Counted from the first letter of the stretch, positions 38,092-49,197 are shown. The stretch is 64,000 nucleotides of DNA from JBFHDX01 sp041584475 (GCA_041584475.1 JBFHDX010000001.1:1-64000); one strand, 5' to 3'. The notes: a model not told the origin generated them from the sequence alone. Numbers and translations are program-made.

Positions 38092-38112
38092 GGCGCGGCT
38101 CCTCTCCGTCGT

Positions 38113-38994
38113 CTAGTTGCGCGGCCGCAGGCCGAGTTTGTCGCGAGCTTCGGCCGGCGTCAGCGTCCGGCCGCCGAGCAGGCGAATGATCTGGCACGCC
38201 CGCTCGGTCAGCTGCGCGTTGGTCGCATACACGCCCTTGTCCAGGTAAAGATTGTCCTCGAGGCCGACGCGCGCGTTGCCGCCAAGGATCGCCGCCTGCG
38301 CCACCATCGGCATCTGCGCGCGGCCGATTCCGAAGGCCGCCCAGTTCGCCCCGGCCGGCAGCTGGTCGCGCATGATCCGCATGGTGTCCGGATCGGCAGG
38401 TGCCGCCCACGGTATGCCGAGGCAAATCTGGTAGAGCGGCGGCTCGTCGACGAGGCCCTCCTCGAGCAGCCGGTTGGCAAATCTGAGATGTCCCATCTCG
38501 AACACCTCGAGCTCCGGCTTGACGCCGAGTTCCTGGATCCGCGCCGCCATCTCGCGCAGCATCGCCGGCGTGCTGATGTAAAGGCTGTCGCCGAAATTCA
38601 GCGAGCCGCAGTCGAGCGAGCATATCTCCGGCCGGATCGCTTCGACGTGGGCCAGCCGCTCGCGCGCATTTACCAGGTCCGTGCCCTCGACGCCCCTGGT
38701 CGGATCGTCGCGATCGGGGACGTAGTCGCCGCCCATTCCAGCTGTCAGGTTGATCACGACGTCCGTGTCCGAGGCGCGGATCCGGTCGACGACCTCCTCG
38801 TAGAGCTCGACGCGGCGGCTTGGCCTGCCGGTGTCGGGTTCGCGCACGTGGATGTGGGCGATGGCGGCCCCGGCCCGTGCCGCAGAGATCGCCGCGTCGG
38901 CGATCTGCTCGGGTGTGACCGGAATGTCCGGGTGCTTGCCCACGGTATCGCCCGAGCCGGTAACGGCGCAGCTGACGATGACGTCGGTGTTCAT
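38113..38994 (-). CDS. BKACE family beta-keto acid cleavage enzyme (3-dehydrocarnitine type)
   Basis: A 293-residue Zn-dependent TIM barrel (DUF849/KCE family): [37 protein letters not shown] with the metal-binding Hx[18 protein letters not shown], and [21 protein letters not shown] enzymes cleave a beta-keto acid using acetyl-CoA to give acetoacetate and a new acyl-CoA. Next to L-carnitine dehydrogenase the expected substrate is 3-dehydrocarnitine and the product betainyl-CoA. GAGGAGGAG lies just before the ATG. A longer reading from 39207 enters the divergent promoter region. Confidence 0.88.
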   Translation of the reverse strand: MNTDVIVSCAVTGSGDTVGKHPDIPVTPEQIADAAISAARAGAAIAHIHVREPDTGRPSRRVELYEEVVDRIRASDTDVVINLTAGMGGDYVPDRDDPTRGVEGTDLVNARERLAHVEAIRPEICSLDCGSLNFGDSLYISTPAMLREMAARIQELGVKPELEVFEMGHLRFANRLLEEGLVDEPPLYQICLGIPWAAPADPDTMRIMRDQLPAGANWAAFGIGRAQMPMVAQAAILGGNARVGLEDNLYLDKGVYATNAQLTERACQIIRLLGGRTLTPAEARDKLGLRPRN

Positions 38995-39266
38995 CGCGTT
39001 CTCCTCCTCCCCGTCGGCGCGCATTGCTGCGCGTGGGGGACCATCTCGGCCGCAAATCGAGTCGCCGATCGATCCCTCGCGACACTGGGTTGATTCTTTC
39101 GCACTCGCGGGACGCTGTAAATGGCGGATGCTCCCGCACGCTTCCGATCGCGGCCACAGCACCGAGCAACCGACGGTGATGCCCGATCGAGGCGCCGATC
39201 GTCGCAATACCCATGCCCGACGATTCGACGCATGACAACGCGGCGATATCGGCTAGGGTTGCGACG

Positions 39267-39755
39267 ATGCCGATCGATGCTCCGCTGCACCTGCACGGCG
39301 CCACCGTGCTGCCCGAGTGGGTCGACTACAACGGGCACATGAACGAGGCCTACTACGTCCTCGTCTTCAGCAACGCCACCGATGCGTTCATGGACCTCGC
39401 CGGCATGGACGCGGCCTATCGCGCGGCGGCCAATGCCTCGGTCTATACGCTCGAGACGCACGTGCTCTACCTGCGCGAGGCGAAGGAGGGCGAGGCGTTG
39501 CGCGTCGACACGCAGCTGCTCGGGTTCGACTCCAGGCGCTTCCGGCTGTTCCATACGCTGTACCACGCCGCAGACGGAGCGCGGCTGGCAACCGGCGAGC
39601 ACATGCTTCTGCACGTCGACATGGGTGGCCCGCGCGCCGCCCCGTTCCCGCCCGCGATCGCCCAGCGCCTGGCGGCCATTGCCGAGTCGCACGCAAGCCT
39701 GCCGACGCCCGAGGAGGCCGGCCGCGCGATCACGCTGTCGCGGTCCGGTGGATGA
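39267..39755 (+). CDS. Hotdog thioesterase, betainyl-CoA thioesterase-like
   Basis: A 162-residue 4-hydroxybenzoyl-CoA-thioesterase-type hotdog protein: WVDYNGHMNEAYYVLVFSNATD, YTLETHVLYLREAKEGEALRV, and FHTLYHAADGARLATGEHMLLHVD. In carnitine clusters this subtype hydrolyses betainyl-CoA to glycine betaine and CoA, and its place divergent from the BKACE gene fits. The ATG at MPIDAPLHLHG is chosen; an upstream GTG/ATG at 39213 is less likely. Its stop overlaps the esterase start (ATGA). Confidence 0.85.
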   Translation: MPIDAPLHLHGATVLPEWVDYNGHMNEAYYVLVFSNATDAFMDLAGMDAAYRAAANASVYTLETHVLYLREAKEGEALRVDTQLLGFDSRRFRLFHTLYHAADGARLATGEHMLLHVDMGGPRAAPFPPAIAQRLAAIAESHASLPTPEEAGRAITLSRSGG

Positions 39756-40717
39756 CGGCCTCATTCGAAGGCTTTCGCGAGCGCCTCGCGCCCGGCATCG
39801 CCGAGTATCTGGGGCGTTATGATTCACTTTTTACACACGCCGCCGCCGGCGCCACGGTCGACGCGCAGCGCGCGATGTTCGGCGCCATGTGCAGCGCCTT
39901 CGCCCGGCCGCGGCCGCCGGGCCTGGCGGTGGACGAGGCGACGGTCGCGGCGGCTGACCACGAAATCCGCGTCCGCGCCTACCGGCCGCCGTCGCGGGAT
40001 GCGCTGCCCGGCCTGCTGTACTTCCACGGCGGCGGCTGGATGTTCGGCGACCTCGAGAGCCACGACGACATCTGCGCCGAGCTCGCCCATCGCGCCGGCG
40101 TGGCGGTGATCGCCGTCGACTACCGGCGCGCGCCCGAGCACGCGTTTCCGGCGGCGCTCGACGACGGCTGGGCGGTGCTGCACGAAATGCACGAAAACGC
40201 CGCCGCGCAAGGTCTCGACGCGAGCCGCATCGGCGTCTGCGGCGACAGCTCGGGCGGCACGCTCGCGGCCGCGCTGTGCCTCAGGGCGCGCGACGCCGGC
40301 GGCCCGCCGGTCAAGGCGCAGATCCTGATCTATCCGGCGCTCGGCATCGACTTCTCGCTGCCGTCCTATCGCGACAACGCGCAGGCGCCGGCGCTGACGA
40401 CGGACGCCATGCGGAGCTACTGGCGCGCCTATCTCGGCCGCGAGCCGGCCCCCGACATCGGCGCCCTGGCGGCGCCGCTGCTGGCGGCGGACGCATCCGG
40501 CCTGCCGCCGGCGCTGTTGCTGGCGTGCGAGCTGGACCCGCTGCGCGACGACTGCATTGAACAGATGCGGCGCCTGGAAGCCGGCGGTGTGCCTGCGTCT
40601 CTGCACATCGGACGCGGTCTCGTGCACGGTGCCGTGCGGGCGCGTGCGATGTCGGGGGAAGCGGCGCGGTTGTTCGACGCGGTCTGCGACGGGGCAGGGC
40701 GCCTGCTGCGGGCTTGA
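39752..40717 (+). CDS. HSL-family alpha/beta hydrolase (esterase)
   Basis: A 321-residue hydrolase of the hormone-sensitive-lipase (family IV) type. The oxyanion motif is LLYFHGGGWMFGDLESHDDIC, and the nucleophile motif is GVCGDSSGGTLAAALC. The acid is in ACELDPLRDDC and the histidine in GRGLVHGAVR. No signal peptide. The start is at the ATGA overlap with the thioesterase. The substrate is unknown; hydrolysis of acylcarnitines or other short esters feeding the carnitine route would fit the coupling but is speculation. Confidence 0.82.
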   Translation: MTASFEGFRERLAPGIAEYLGRYDSLFTHAAAGATVDAQRAMFGAMCSAFARPRPPGLAVDEATVAAADHEIRVRAYRPPSRDALPGLLYFHGGGWMFGDLESHDDICAELAHRAGVAVIAVDYRRAPEHAFPAALDDGWAVLHEMHENAAAQGLDASRIGVCGDSSGGTLAAALCLRARDAGGPPVKAQILIYPALGIDFSLPSYRDNAQAPALTTDAMRSYWRAYLGREPAPDIGALAAPLLAADASGLPPALLLACELDPLRDDCIEQMRRLEAGGVPASLHIGRGLVHGAVRARAMSGEAARLFDAVCDGAGRLLRA

Positions 40718-40759
40718 CCGGACGCCGCGCCTCCATAAATAACAGGAAGCGCTAATATA

Positions 40760-41635
40760 ATGGACGCACGCCCCATGACCCCTGCCGTGACCGCGTTCTT
40801 CGAGGAGGGCACGAGCACGATGTCCTACCTCGTCGCCGACCCGACCCGGCGGCGGGCGGCGATCATCGACCCGGTTCTGCTCTATGAGCCGGACGCCGGA
40901 CGCACGCGGGGCGACTTCGCCGAGCGCATCGTGGCAGCCGCGGCGGACCAGCAGCTGACCGTGGACTGGATCCTCGACACGCACCCGCACGCCGACCATC
41001 TGAGCGCCGTCGCCTGGCTCAAGGACCGGCTCGGCGCGCCGGTCGCGATCGGGGCCGGTATCGCAAGCGTGCAGGCGACCTGGCGCGAGATCTTCAACCT
41101 CGGTGATCGATTCCCGGCCGACGGCTCGCAATTCGACCGGCTGCTGGACGAGGGCGACCGGCTGCCGCTGGGCGACCTCGAGATCGAGGTGTGGCACACG
41201 CCGGGTCACACGCCCGCCTGCCTCAGCTACCGGGTCGGCGACTGCATCTTCGTCGGCGACACGCTGTTCATGCCGGACTACGGCACCGCGCGTTGCGATT
41301 TCCCGGGCGGCGACGCCCGGATGCTCTACCGTTCGATCCGCCGCATCCTCTCGCTGCCGGGCGAGACCCGCATCTTCGTCGGTCACGACTACCGGCCGGA
41401 CGATCGCGAGCCGGCCTGGGAGGCCACGGTGGCGCGGCAGCGCAGCGAGAATCCGCACGTCCGGGACGGCATCGACGAGGACGCCTTCGTCGTCCTGCGC
41501 ACCGAGCGCGACCGCGAGCTCGACATGCCCGAACTGATCCTGCCGTCGCTGCAGGTCAACATCCGCGGCGGCCGCCTGCCCGAGCCCGAGGACAACGGCA
41601 CCGCCTATCTCAAGATCCCGCTGAACCGGTTCTGA
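40760..41635 (+). CDS. Metallo-beta-lactamase fold protein, persulfide dioxygenase-like
   Basis: A 291-residue MBL-fold protein with THPHADHLSAVAWLK, the metal histidine in VWHTPGHTPACLSY, the aspartate in FVGDTLFMPDYGTARCDFPGG, and a final histidine in IFVGHDYRPD. This is the glyoxalase II/ETHE1 arrangement; the PDYGTARCDFPGGD loop and length match the Blh/ETHE1-like persulfide dioxygenases that oxidize glutathione persulfide. It stands alone between the esterase and merR. Confidence 0.82.
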   Translation: MDARPMTPAVTAFFEEGTSTMSYLVADPTRRRAAIIDPVLLYEPDAGRTRGDFAERIVAAAADQQLTVDWILDTHPHADHLSAVAWLKDRLGAPVAIGAGIASVQATWREIFNLGDRFPADGSQFDRLLDEGDRLPLGDLEIEVWHTPGHTPACLSYRVGDCIFVGDTLFMPDYGTARCDFPGGDARMLYRSIRRILSLPGETRIFVGHDYRPDDREPAWEATVARQRSENPHVRDGIDEDAFVVLRTERDRELDMPELILPSLQVNIRGGRLPEPEDNGTAYLKIPLNRF

Positions 41636-41686
41636 ACCGGTGTCCCGCCGGGCTCTGGGGCCGTCTTTCACGTTTACGAGAGATAG

Positions 41687-41716
41687 TTGACGTATACGTA
41701 ATATGGGGTGTATGCT
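41687..41716 (+). promoter_or_regulatory. merR promoter with LiuR-like operator
   Basis: A -35 TTGACG and -10 TATGCT are separated by 18 bp, the long spacer usual for MerR-controlled promoters. The palindrome ACGTATACGT (41690-41699) overlaps the -35, and a second similar word ACGTTTACG lies at 41670-41678, exactly 20 bp upstream. Transcription would start about 41723, at or one base before the merR ATG. Confidence 0.5.
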
Positions 41717-41723
41717 GCACGCC

Positions 41724-42134
41724 ATGGACGCATCGAGCCATGGCGAACTCTACTCGGTCGGCGAGCTTGCGGACGATCTCGGCATCACGCCGCGGACGCT
41801 GCGGTTCTATGAGGACAAGGGCCTCGTCGAACCGCGCCGCATCGGCCTCACCCGCGTCTACACGCACCGTGACCGCGGCCGTCTGATCCTGATCCTGCGA
41901 GGCAAGCGCCTCGGCTTCTCGCTCCGCGAAATTCGCGACTGGCTGGATCTCTATGACGCCGATCCCGGGCAGGTGGCGCAGATGCGCGTCCTGCTCGCCA
42001 GGGCCGGCGACCGGCTCGAGGCGTTGCAGCAGCAGCGCCGTGACATCGATGCGACGATCGAGGAACTGCAGGACATCATCGCCGCCGCAAAACGGCATCT
42101 CTCGCGGCGGGCCCAGTCAGCTCTGGACTCTTGA
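41724..42134 (+). CDS. MerR family transcriptional regulator
   Basis: A 136-residue regulator. The MerR winged helix-turn-helix is YSVGELADDLGITPRTLRFYEDKGLVEPRR, followed by RVYTHRDRGRLILILRGKRLGFSL, and a coiled-coil (ALQQQRRDIDATIEELQDII). There is no C-terminal cysteine cluster, so it is not a metal sensor. LiuR-type MerR proteins that control branched-chain and fatty-acid oxidation fit the operator and the downstream thiolase operon. I chose MDASSHGELYS, because the promoter -10 would overlap any earlier start; the mRNA may be leaderless. Confidence 0.83.
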   Translation: MDASSHGELYSVGELADDLGITPRTLRFYEDKGLVEPRRIGLTRVYTHRDRGRLILILRGKRLGFSLREIRDWLDLYDADPGQVAQMRVLLARAGDRLEALQQQRRDIDATIEELQDIIAAAKRHLSRRAQSALDS

Positions 42135-42145
42135 AAGGCGCAAGC

Positions 42146-43285
42146 ATGACCAAGAATGTCGTGATCGCGGGCTTTGCCCGCACTCCCTTCACCTTCGCCA
42201 ACAAGGGCGAACTCAGGCGGACGCGGCCCGACGAGTTGGCGGCCATCGCGGTCCGCAGGCTCATCGAGAAGACCGGTGTCGATCCGCAAGACATCGAGGA
42301 CCTGATTTGCGGCTGCGCCATGCCGGAGGCGGAGCAGGGGCTCAATGTCGGGCGGCTGATCGGCTTGCTGGCCGACCTGCCGATCGCGGTCGGCGGCGCG
42401 ACAATCAACCGGTTCTGCGGCTCATCGATGAACGCCATCCACATGGCGGCCGGCGCCATCAAGATGGAAGCCGGTGACGTCTTCATCTGCGCCGGCGTCG
42501 AATCGATGACCCGGGTGCCGATCCCCGGCTACAACCCGATGCCGAACCCGGGTCTCGCCGAGCGTCTGCCGGGTGCGTACATGTCGATGGGGGAAACCGC
42601 CGAGAATCTGGTTCAGAAATATCAGATTACGCGCGACGAACAGGAGGAATTCTCGGTCAAGAGCCACGCCAAGGCGGCAGCCGCCCAGAAGGCCGGCCGG
42701 CTCGACGACGAGATCGTTGCGGTCGAGACCAAGGACGGCAAGGTGGAGCGCGACGGCTGCATCCGCCCCGACACGACGCGCGAGGCGCTGGCCGACCTGA
42801 AGCCGGCGTTCAAGGAGGACGGCTCGGTCACCGCGGGAACCTCCTCGCCGCTGACCGACGGCGCCGCCGCGGTCCTCGTCTGCAGCGAGGACTATGCATC
42901 GAGCAAGGGACTGAACCCGCTTGCGCGCGTCCGCAGCGCGGCGGTCGCGGGCTGCCAGCCCGACGTCATGGGCATCGGCCCGGTGCTGGCGACGCGCAAG
43001 GCGCTGGAACGCGCCGGCCTGAAACTCGACGAGATCGACGTCATCGAGATGAACGAGGCGTTCGCCTCGCAGGTGCTGGCGTGCGCCCGCGAGCTGCCGT
43101 TCGACTTCGAGCGCATGAACCTCGACGGCGGCGCCATCGCGCTCGGTCATCCGCTCGGCGCCACCGGCGCCCGCATCACCGGCAAGGCGGCGCAGATCCT
43201 GAAGCGCGAGAAGGGCAAATACGCGCTCTCGACGCAGTGCATCGGCGGCGGCCAGGGCATCGCGACGATACTCGAAGCGGTCTGA
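42146..43285 (+). CDS. fadA: Acetyl-CoA C-acyltransferase (thiolase)
   Basis: A 379-residue thiolase for the last step of beta-oxidation. The nucleophilic cysteine is in NRFCGSSMNAIHMAAGAIKM (about C91). GGAIALGHPLGATGARI carries the histidine, and STQCIGGGQG the second cysteine. It lies 11 bp after merR and 13 bp before the hydroxyacyl-CoA dehydrogenase, giving one operon. The start MTKNVVIAGFARTPF is preferred over a TTG five codons earlier. Confidence 0.94.
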   Translation: MTKNVVIAGFARTPFTFANKGELRRTRPDELAAIAVRRLIEKTGVDPQDIEDLICGCAMPEAEQGLNVGRLIGLLADLPIAVGGATINRFCGSSMNAIHMAAGAIKMEAGDVFICAGVESMTRVPIPGYNPMPNPGLAERLPGAYMSMGETAENLVQKYQITRDEQEEFSVKSHAKAAAAQKAGRLDDEIVAVETKDGKVERDGCIRPDTTREALADLKPAFKEDGSVTAGTSSPLTDGAAAVLVCSEDYASSKGLNPLARVRSAAVAGCQPDVMGIGPVLATRKALERAGLKLDEIDVIEMNEAFASQVLACARELPFDFERMNLDGGAIALGHPLGATGARITGKAAQILKREKGKYALSTQCIGGGQGIATILEAV

Positions 43286-43298
43286 GGAGGGCGTGTCC

Positions 43299-45629
43299 AT
43301 GGAAATCAAGCGCGCGGCCGTCATCGGCGCCGGTGTCATGGGCAGCGGCATCGCCGCCCACATCGCCAACGCCGGAGTCCCGGTCCTCTTGCTCGATATC
43401 GTGCCCAAGGGCGCAAAGCAGGGCGCGCGGAGCGCCATCGCCGAGGGCGCCATCGCGAAACTGCTGAAGGCGGACCCCGCGCCGTTCATGCACAGGCGCA
43501 ACGCGCGGCTGCTCAGGCCCGGCAACATCGAGGACGATCTCGATGCGCTCGGCGACTGCGACTGGATCGTCGAGGCGGTGCTCGAGGACCCGAAGATCAA
43601 GCGCGACCTCTACGCGAAAATCGAGAAGCACCGCAAGAAGGGCTCGGTCGTCTCGTCGAATACCTCGACGCTGCCGCTGGCGGTCCTGACCAAGGGCATG
43701 CCGAAGAGCTTCGCGCGCGATTTCCTGATCACGCATTTCTTCAATCCGCCGCGCTACATGCGGCTGCTAGAGCTGGTGACCGGGCCGCAGACCGGCGCCG
43801 AGGCGATCGCCGCGATCGGCGACTTCGCCGACCACCGGCTCGGCAAGAGCGTCGTCGCCGCCAAGGACACGCCGGGCTTCATCGCCAACCGGCTCGGCGT
43901 GTTCTGGATCGAGTGCGCGATCGCGGAGGCGCTCGACGGCGGCCTGACGATCGAGGAGGCCGACGCCGTCATGGGCCGGCCGATGGGCATTCCCAAGACC
44001 GGCGTCTTCGGGCTGGTCGATCTCGTCGGCCTCGACCTCAGCCGCTATGTCTCGCGCGAGATGGCGGCGGCGCTGCCGAAACAGGATGCGTACCATGCGG
44101 TCAAGCGGGAGCTGCCGCTGTTCGACAAGCTGATCGCCGACGGCTACACCGGCCGCAAGGGGAAGGGCGGCTTCTACCGCCTCAACGTTGCCGACGGCGA
44201 GCGGGTCAAGGAGGCGATCGACCTGAACAGCGGCGAATACGCGCCGGCGCAGCGGCCGCGACCCGACAGCGTCGCCGCCGCCGGCAAGAATCTGCAGGCG
44301 CTGATGGCCTATCCGGACAAGACGGGCGGCTACGCCTGGCGCGTGTTCTCGCAGCTGCTGGTCTATGCCGCATCGCTGATTCCCGAGATCGCCGACGACA
44401 TCGCCGCGGCGGACGAGGCGATGCGCCTCGGTTACGCCTGGAAGGAGGGCCCGTTCCAGATCGCCGACCGCGTCGGCGTCGCGTGGATCGCGAGCCGGCT
44501 CGAGGCGGAGGGGCGCGAGGTGCCGGCGCTGCTGCGCGAGGCGGCGGAGGCCGGGGGCTTCTACCGCGTCGAGCAGGGCCGCCTGCAGCATCTCGCGGTG
44601 GACGGCGCCTATGTCGACGTTACCCGGCGCGAGGGCGTGCTGCTGCTCGAGGATATCAAGCGCGCCTCCGAGCCGCTCGCGCGCAACGGCTCGGCCAGCC
44701 TGTGGGACCTTGGCGACGGCATAGTTTGCCTCGAATTCCACAGCAAGATGAATGCGCTCGACCAGGATTCGCTGAAGCTGGTCGAAGACGCGGTCAAGCT
44801 CGTGCCCAAGGCGCACAAGGGCCTCGTGATCTACAACGAGGGCTCGAACTTCTCGGTCGGCGCCAATGTCGGCATGGCACTGTTCGCCGCCAACGTGGCG
44901 CTGTGGCCGATGATCGAGGAGCTCGTGGCCACGGGCCAGCGCATCTACAAGGCCCTCAAATACGCGCCGTTCCCGGTCGTCGGTGCGCCGTCGGGCATGG
45001 CGCTCGGCGGCGGCTGCGAGATCCTGCTGCATTGCGACGCGATCCAGGCCCATGCCGAGAGCTATATCGGGCTCGTCGAGGTCGGTGTCGGGGTGATTCC
45101 GGGCTGGGGCGGCTGCAAGGAGCTGTTGACCCGCTGGGCGACCGCGCCGAAGGCGCCGCGCGGTCCGATGCCGCCGGTGGCGAAGGCGTTCCAGAGCATC
45201 GGCACGGCGCAGGTCGCCAAATCCGCGGTCGAGGCGCAGGAGCTCATGTTCCTGCGCGCCGGCGACGCCATCACGATGAACCGCGACCGCCTGCTCGCCG
45301 ACGCCAAGGCGCGGGTGCTGCAGCTGGCCGACGGCTACAGCCCGCCCGAGGAGATCATGCTGCGGCTGCCGGGCGCGACCGGACGGGCGGCGATCGAGAT
45401 GGCGGTGCGGGACTTCGAGCTCAAGGGTCTGGTGACGCCGCACGACCGCGTCGTCGTGCAGGAGTTGAAACAGGTCCTGACCGGCGGCGATACCGACATC
45501 GTCGACGAGGTCGGCGAGGACGCGCTGCTGGCGCTCGAACGCGCCGCGTTCACGAGGTTGATCCGGCATCCCGGGACGCTGGCCCGCATCGAGCACATGC
45601 TCGATACCGGCAAACCGCTGCGAAACTAG
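43299..45629 (+). CDS. 3-hydroxyacyl-CoA dehydrogenase/enoyl-CoA hydratase, FadN-type
   Basis: A 776-residue two-activity enzyme. The dehydrogenase comes first: VIGAGVMGSGIAAHIANAG is the NAD site, then LITHFFNPPRYMRLLELVTG and KDTPGFIANRLG. The crotonase domain is C-terminal: CLEFHSKMNALDQDSLKL, GSNFSVGANVG, and SGMALGGGCEILLHCDAIQ. This order is opposite to E. coli FadB and like Bacillus FadN. GGAGGG precedes the ATG by seven bases. It is flanked by thiolase and acyl-CoA dehydrogenase genes. Confidence 0.92.
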   Translation: MEIKRAAVIGAGVMGSGIAAHIANAGVPVLLLDIVPKGAKQGARSAIAEGAIAKLLKADPAPFMHRRNARLLRPGNIEDDLDALGDCDWIVEAVLEDPKIKRDLYAKIEKHRKKGSVVSSNTSTLPLAVLTKGMPKSFARDFLITHFFNPPRYMRLLELVTGPQTGAEAIAAIGDFADHRLGKSVVAAKDTPGFIANRLGVFWIECAIAEALDGGLTIEEADAVMGRPMGIPKTGVFGLVDLVGLDLSRYVSREMAAALPKQDAYHAVKRELPLFDKLIADGYTGRKGKGGFYRLNVADGERVKEAIDLNSGEYAPAQRPRPDSVAAAGKNLQALMAYPDKTGGYAWRVFSQLLVYAASLIPEIADDIAAADEAMRLGYAWKEGPFQIADRVGVAWIASRLEAEGREVPALLREAAEAGGFYRVEQGRLQHLAVDGAYVDVTRREGVLLLEDIKRASEPLARNGSASLWDLGDGIVCLEFHSKMNALDQDSLKLVEDAVKLVPKAHKGLVIYNEGSNFSVGANVGMALFAANVALWPMIEELVATGQRIYKALKYAPFPVVGAPSGMALGGGCEILLHCDAIQAHAESYIGLVEVGVGVIPGWGGCKELLTRWATAPKAPRGPMPPVAKAFQSIGTAQVAKSAVEAQELMFLRAGDAITMNRDRLLADAKARVLQLADGYSPPEEIMLRLPGATGRAAIEMAVRDFELKGLVTPHDRVVVQELKQVLTGGDTDIVDEVGEDALLALERAAFTRLIRHPGTLARIEHMLDTGKPLRN

Positions 45630-45646
45630 GCCGAGGACCATAAGCC

Positions 45647-47431
<1,785 letters not shown>

Positions 47432-47466
47432 GATAGGGGCCAAGGCAACCCGTTGGGAGGACGACC

Positions 47467-48150
47467 ATGCGGGGTCGAGGGGCGGGGCGTGCCGGACGTG
47501 CCGGGGTACCGGCGCTGGTGCTGGCGCTGGCCCTCGCTCCGGGGACGCAGACGATGGCGGCCTACCAGCCGCCGGCAGGGACGGTCGAATACACCATCCA
47601 TCACTCGAAATACGACGTGATCGGGACGCACGGCGTCTCGTTCTCGCGCGGCGCCGACGAGCTGACGGTCAACGTCGTCATCCAGATCAAGGTGAAGCTG
47701 CTGTTCATCACCGCCCACTCGCTCGAATCCGAGCGGCGCGAGGTGTGGCGGGGCGGACGGCTCGTCGCCTACCGTGCGCGCACCGACGAGAACAGCAAGC
47801 TGTTCAACGTCTCGGCGCGCATGGAGGGCGACAGCCTGGTCATTTCCGGCAGCAACGGCACGACGCGCACGCAGCAGCCGGTATTTCCGACGCATCCGTG
47901 GAATCCCGAAATCGTCAATCAGCGCTTGCTGATGGACACGAAAACGGGGGAATTGCTCGAGGTTTCCACCAAAGCCGCGGGCGAGGACACGGTCGAGGTC
48001 GCGGGCGTCCCGGTCCGCACCCGTCGCTACGTGATGTCGGGTGGCCTCGACCGGGAGTTGTGGTTCGACGAATCGGGCAACTGGATCCAAATGAAGTTCA
48101 AGAACGACGGCGCGACGCTGACCTTCACGCGCTCGACGCCACTGCGTTGA
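47467..48150 (+). CDS. Exported DUF6134-like protein
   Basis: A 227-residue protein with an Arg-rich n-region and hydrophobic core (VPALVLALALAPGTQTMAA), likely cleaved near MAA. The mature part has alternating beta strands: VEYTIHHSKYDVIGTHGVSFSRG, VNVVIQIKVKLLFITAHSLESERREVWRGGRLVAYRARTDEN, and YVMSGGLDRELWFDESGNWIQMKF. This fits the DUF6134 family of periplasmic beta-rich proteins of unknown role. It lies 35 bp after fadE on the same strand. Confidence 0.65.
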   Translation: MRGRGAGRAGRAGVPALVLALALAPGTQTMAAYQPPAGTVEYTIHHSKYDVIGTHGVSFSRGADELTVNVVIQIKVKLLFITAHSLESERREVWRGGRLVAYRARTDENSKLFNVSARMEGDSLVISGSNGTTRTQQPVFPTHPWNPEIVNQRLLMDTKTGELLEVSTKAAGEDTVEVAGVPVRTRRYVMSGGLDRELWFDESGNWIQMKFKNDGATLTFTRSTPLR

Positions 48151-48223
48151 GGGATTGCACGATCCGATGCGGCGGCGGCCGGGCGCCCGCCGTTCTTTCC
48201 GGCCGGGCGAGCGCGGGCGCCGA

Positions 48224-48577
48224 TCAAGGCTGGATCACGTTCTGGATGACCGTCAGCAGACGTTCGGTGCGGAACGGCTTGCGCAGCACGGCCACGGCCC
48301 CGAGGCTCTTCATCGTCTCGAGATAGGCCGGATTGCCCGACATGGCGATGACCGGCAGGTCAGGGTAGTGCAGCTTCATCGTCCGCAGCGTCTCGACCCC
48401 TTCGCCGGAGCGCATGATGACGTCGGTGACCACGATGTCGATCTCCGTCGACTTGAGGATGCCGAGCCCGGCGACACCGCCCGCGGCCGATACGACCGTG
48501 TACCCCGCCTTCTCGAGCTGATGGGCAAGGATGGCGAGAAGTTCGCTATCGTCCTCAATCAGGAGAATTCGTTTCAA
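48224..48577 (-). CDS. Single-domain response regulator (CheY-like)
   Basis: A 117-residue receiver domain with no output domain. The acid pair is in LLIEDDSELL, the phospho-acceptor is D52 in VVTDVIM, the threonine/serine position is MSGNP, and the lysine is in VLRKPF. No kinase is adjacent, so it could receive phosphate from an orphan kinase; the two kinases at 28-32 kb have no dedicated partner nearby, but the link is only a possibility. Confidence 0.88.
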   Translation of the reverse strand: MKRILLIEDDSELLAILAHQLEKAGYTVVSAAGGVAGLGILKSTEIDIVVTDVIMRSGEGVETLRTMKLHYPDLPVIAMSGNPAYLETMKSLGAVAVLRKPFRTERLLTVIQNVIQP

Positions 48578-48851
48578 GACCAGTTCCCCGGACCGGTATC
48601 GAGGCCGGTTCCGAAATCATGCACGCGCCCCCGACGACGTGCGCCGCGGCCACCGTCCGCCCCGCGAAGCGACCGAACCGCCCGCCCCGACCGCGACAGC
48701 GGGCCGCGACAACCGTGATCAGCCACCGTCATCCCGTAAGCTCATAGTCCAACTATTTAAGGTTGTAAATCCTGTTGCCGAACACGATCACCGATTTGTG
48801 CTCGGATAGCGGCCGCGGGGCGGCCGGCGACGGGCCCGGCCCGACCCGGGT

Positions 48852-49154
48852 TCAATCCTCCATCATCGAGGCGAGCTTCAGGGCCACGCCGAGCGAACCG
48901 TCCACCTTCAGCTTGCCGAGCGTGTAGGCGAGCGTCGGGTTGAGATCGCCGCCGATCAGCTTGCGCGCGTTGTCCAGCGACAGACGCAGCGTACAGTCGG
49001 CGTCCCCGTCGTCCTCGCTCAGCGCGGGCGGCGTCACCGTGCCGTCGAGCAGCAGCACCCCGCCCTCGTCGAAGGCGAATTTCACCCGGTAGTTCAGGCC
49101 GGCAAAGCGCATGAGGTCGCGGCGCATTTCCTCGGCAATCGTCTCGACGGTCAT
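48852..49154 (-). CDS. SCP2 sterol-binding domain protein
   Basis: A 100-residue SCP2-like protein: VKFAFDEGGVLLLDG, ADCTLRLSLDNARKLIGGDLNPTLAYTLGKLKVDG, and LGVALKLASMMED. The hydrophobic tunnel of this fold binds acyl-CoA, sterols or other lipids. The start is the ATG at MTVETIAEEMRRD. It lies 43 bp after the long-chain acyl-CoA ligase gene on the same strand, so a shared role in handling acyl-CoA is likely. Confidence 0.85.
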   Translation of the reverse strand: MTVETIAEEMRRDLMRFAGLNYRVKFAFDEGGVLLLDGTVTPPALSEDDGDADCTLRLSLDNARKLIGGDLNPTLAYTLGKLKVDGSLGVALKLASMMED

Positions 49155-49197
49155 GGGACGGGCTCCTCGGTCGGGCGGGGTTCGCGGGTGAGTCGGG

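Noticed and set aside
43767..45641. A 624-codon open frame opposite the FadN-type gene
   Set aside because: Shadow frame antisense to a clear enzyme gene, with no family features.
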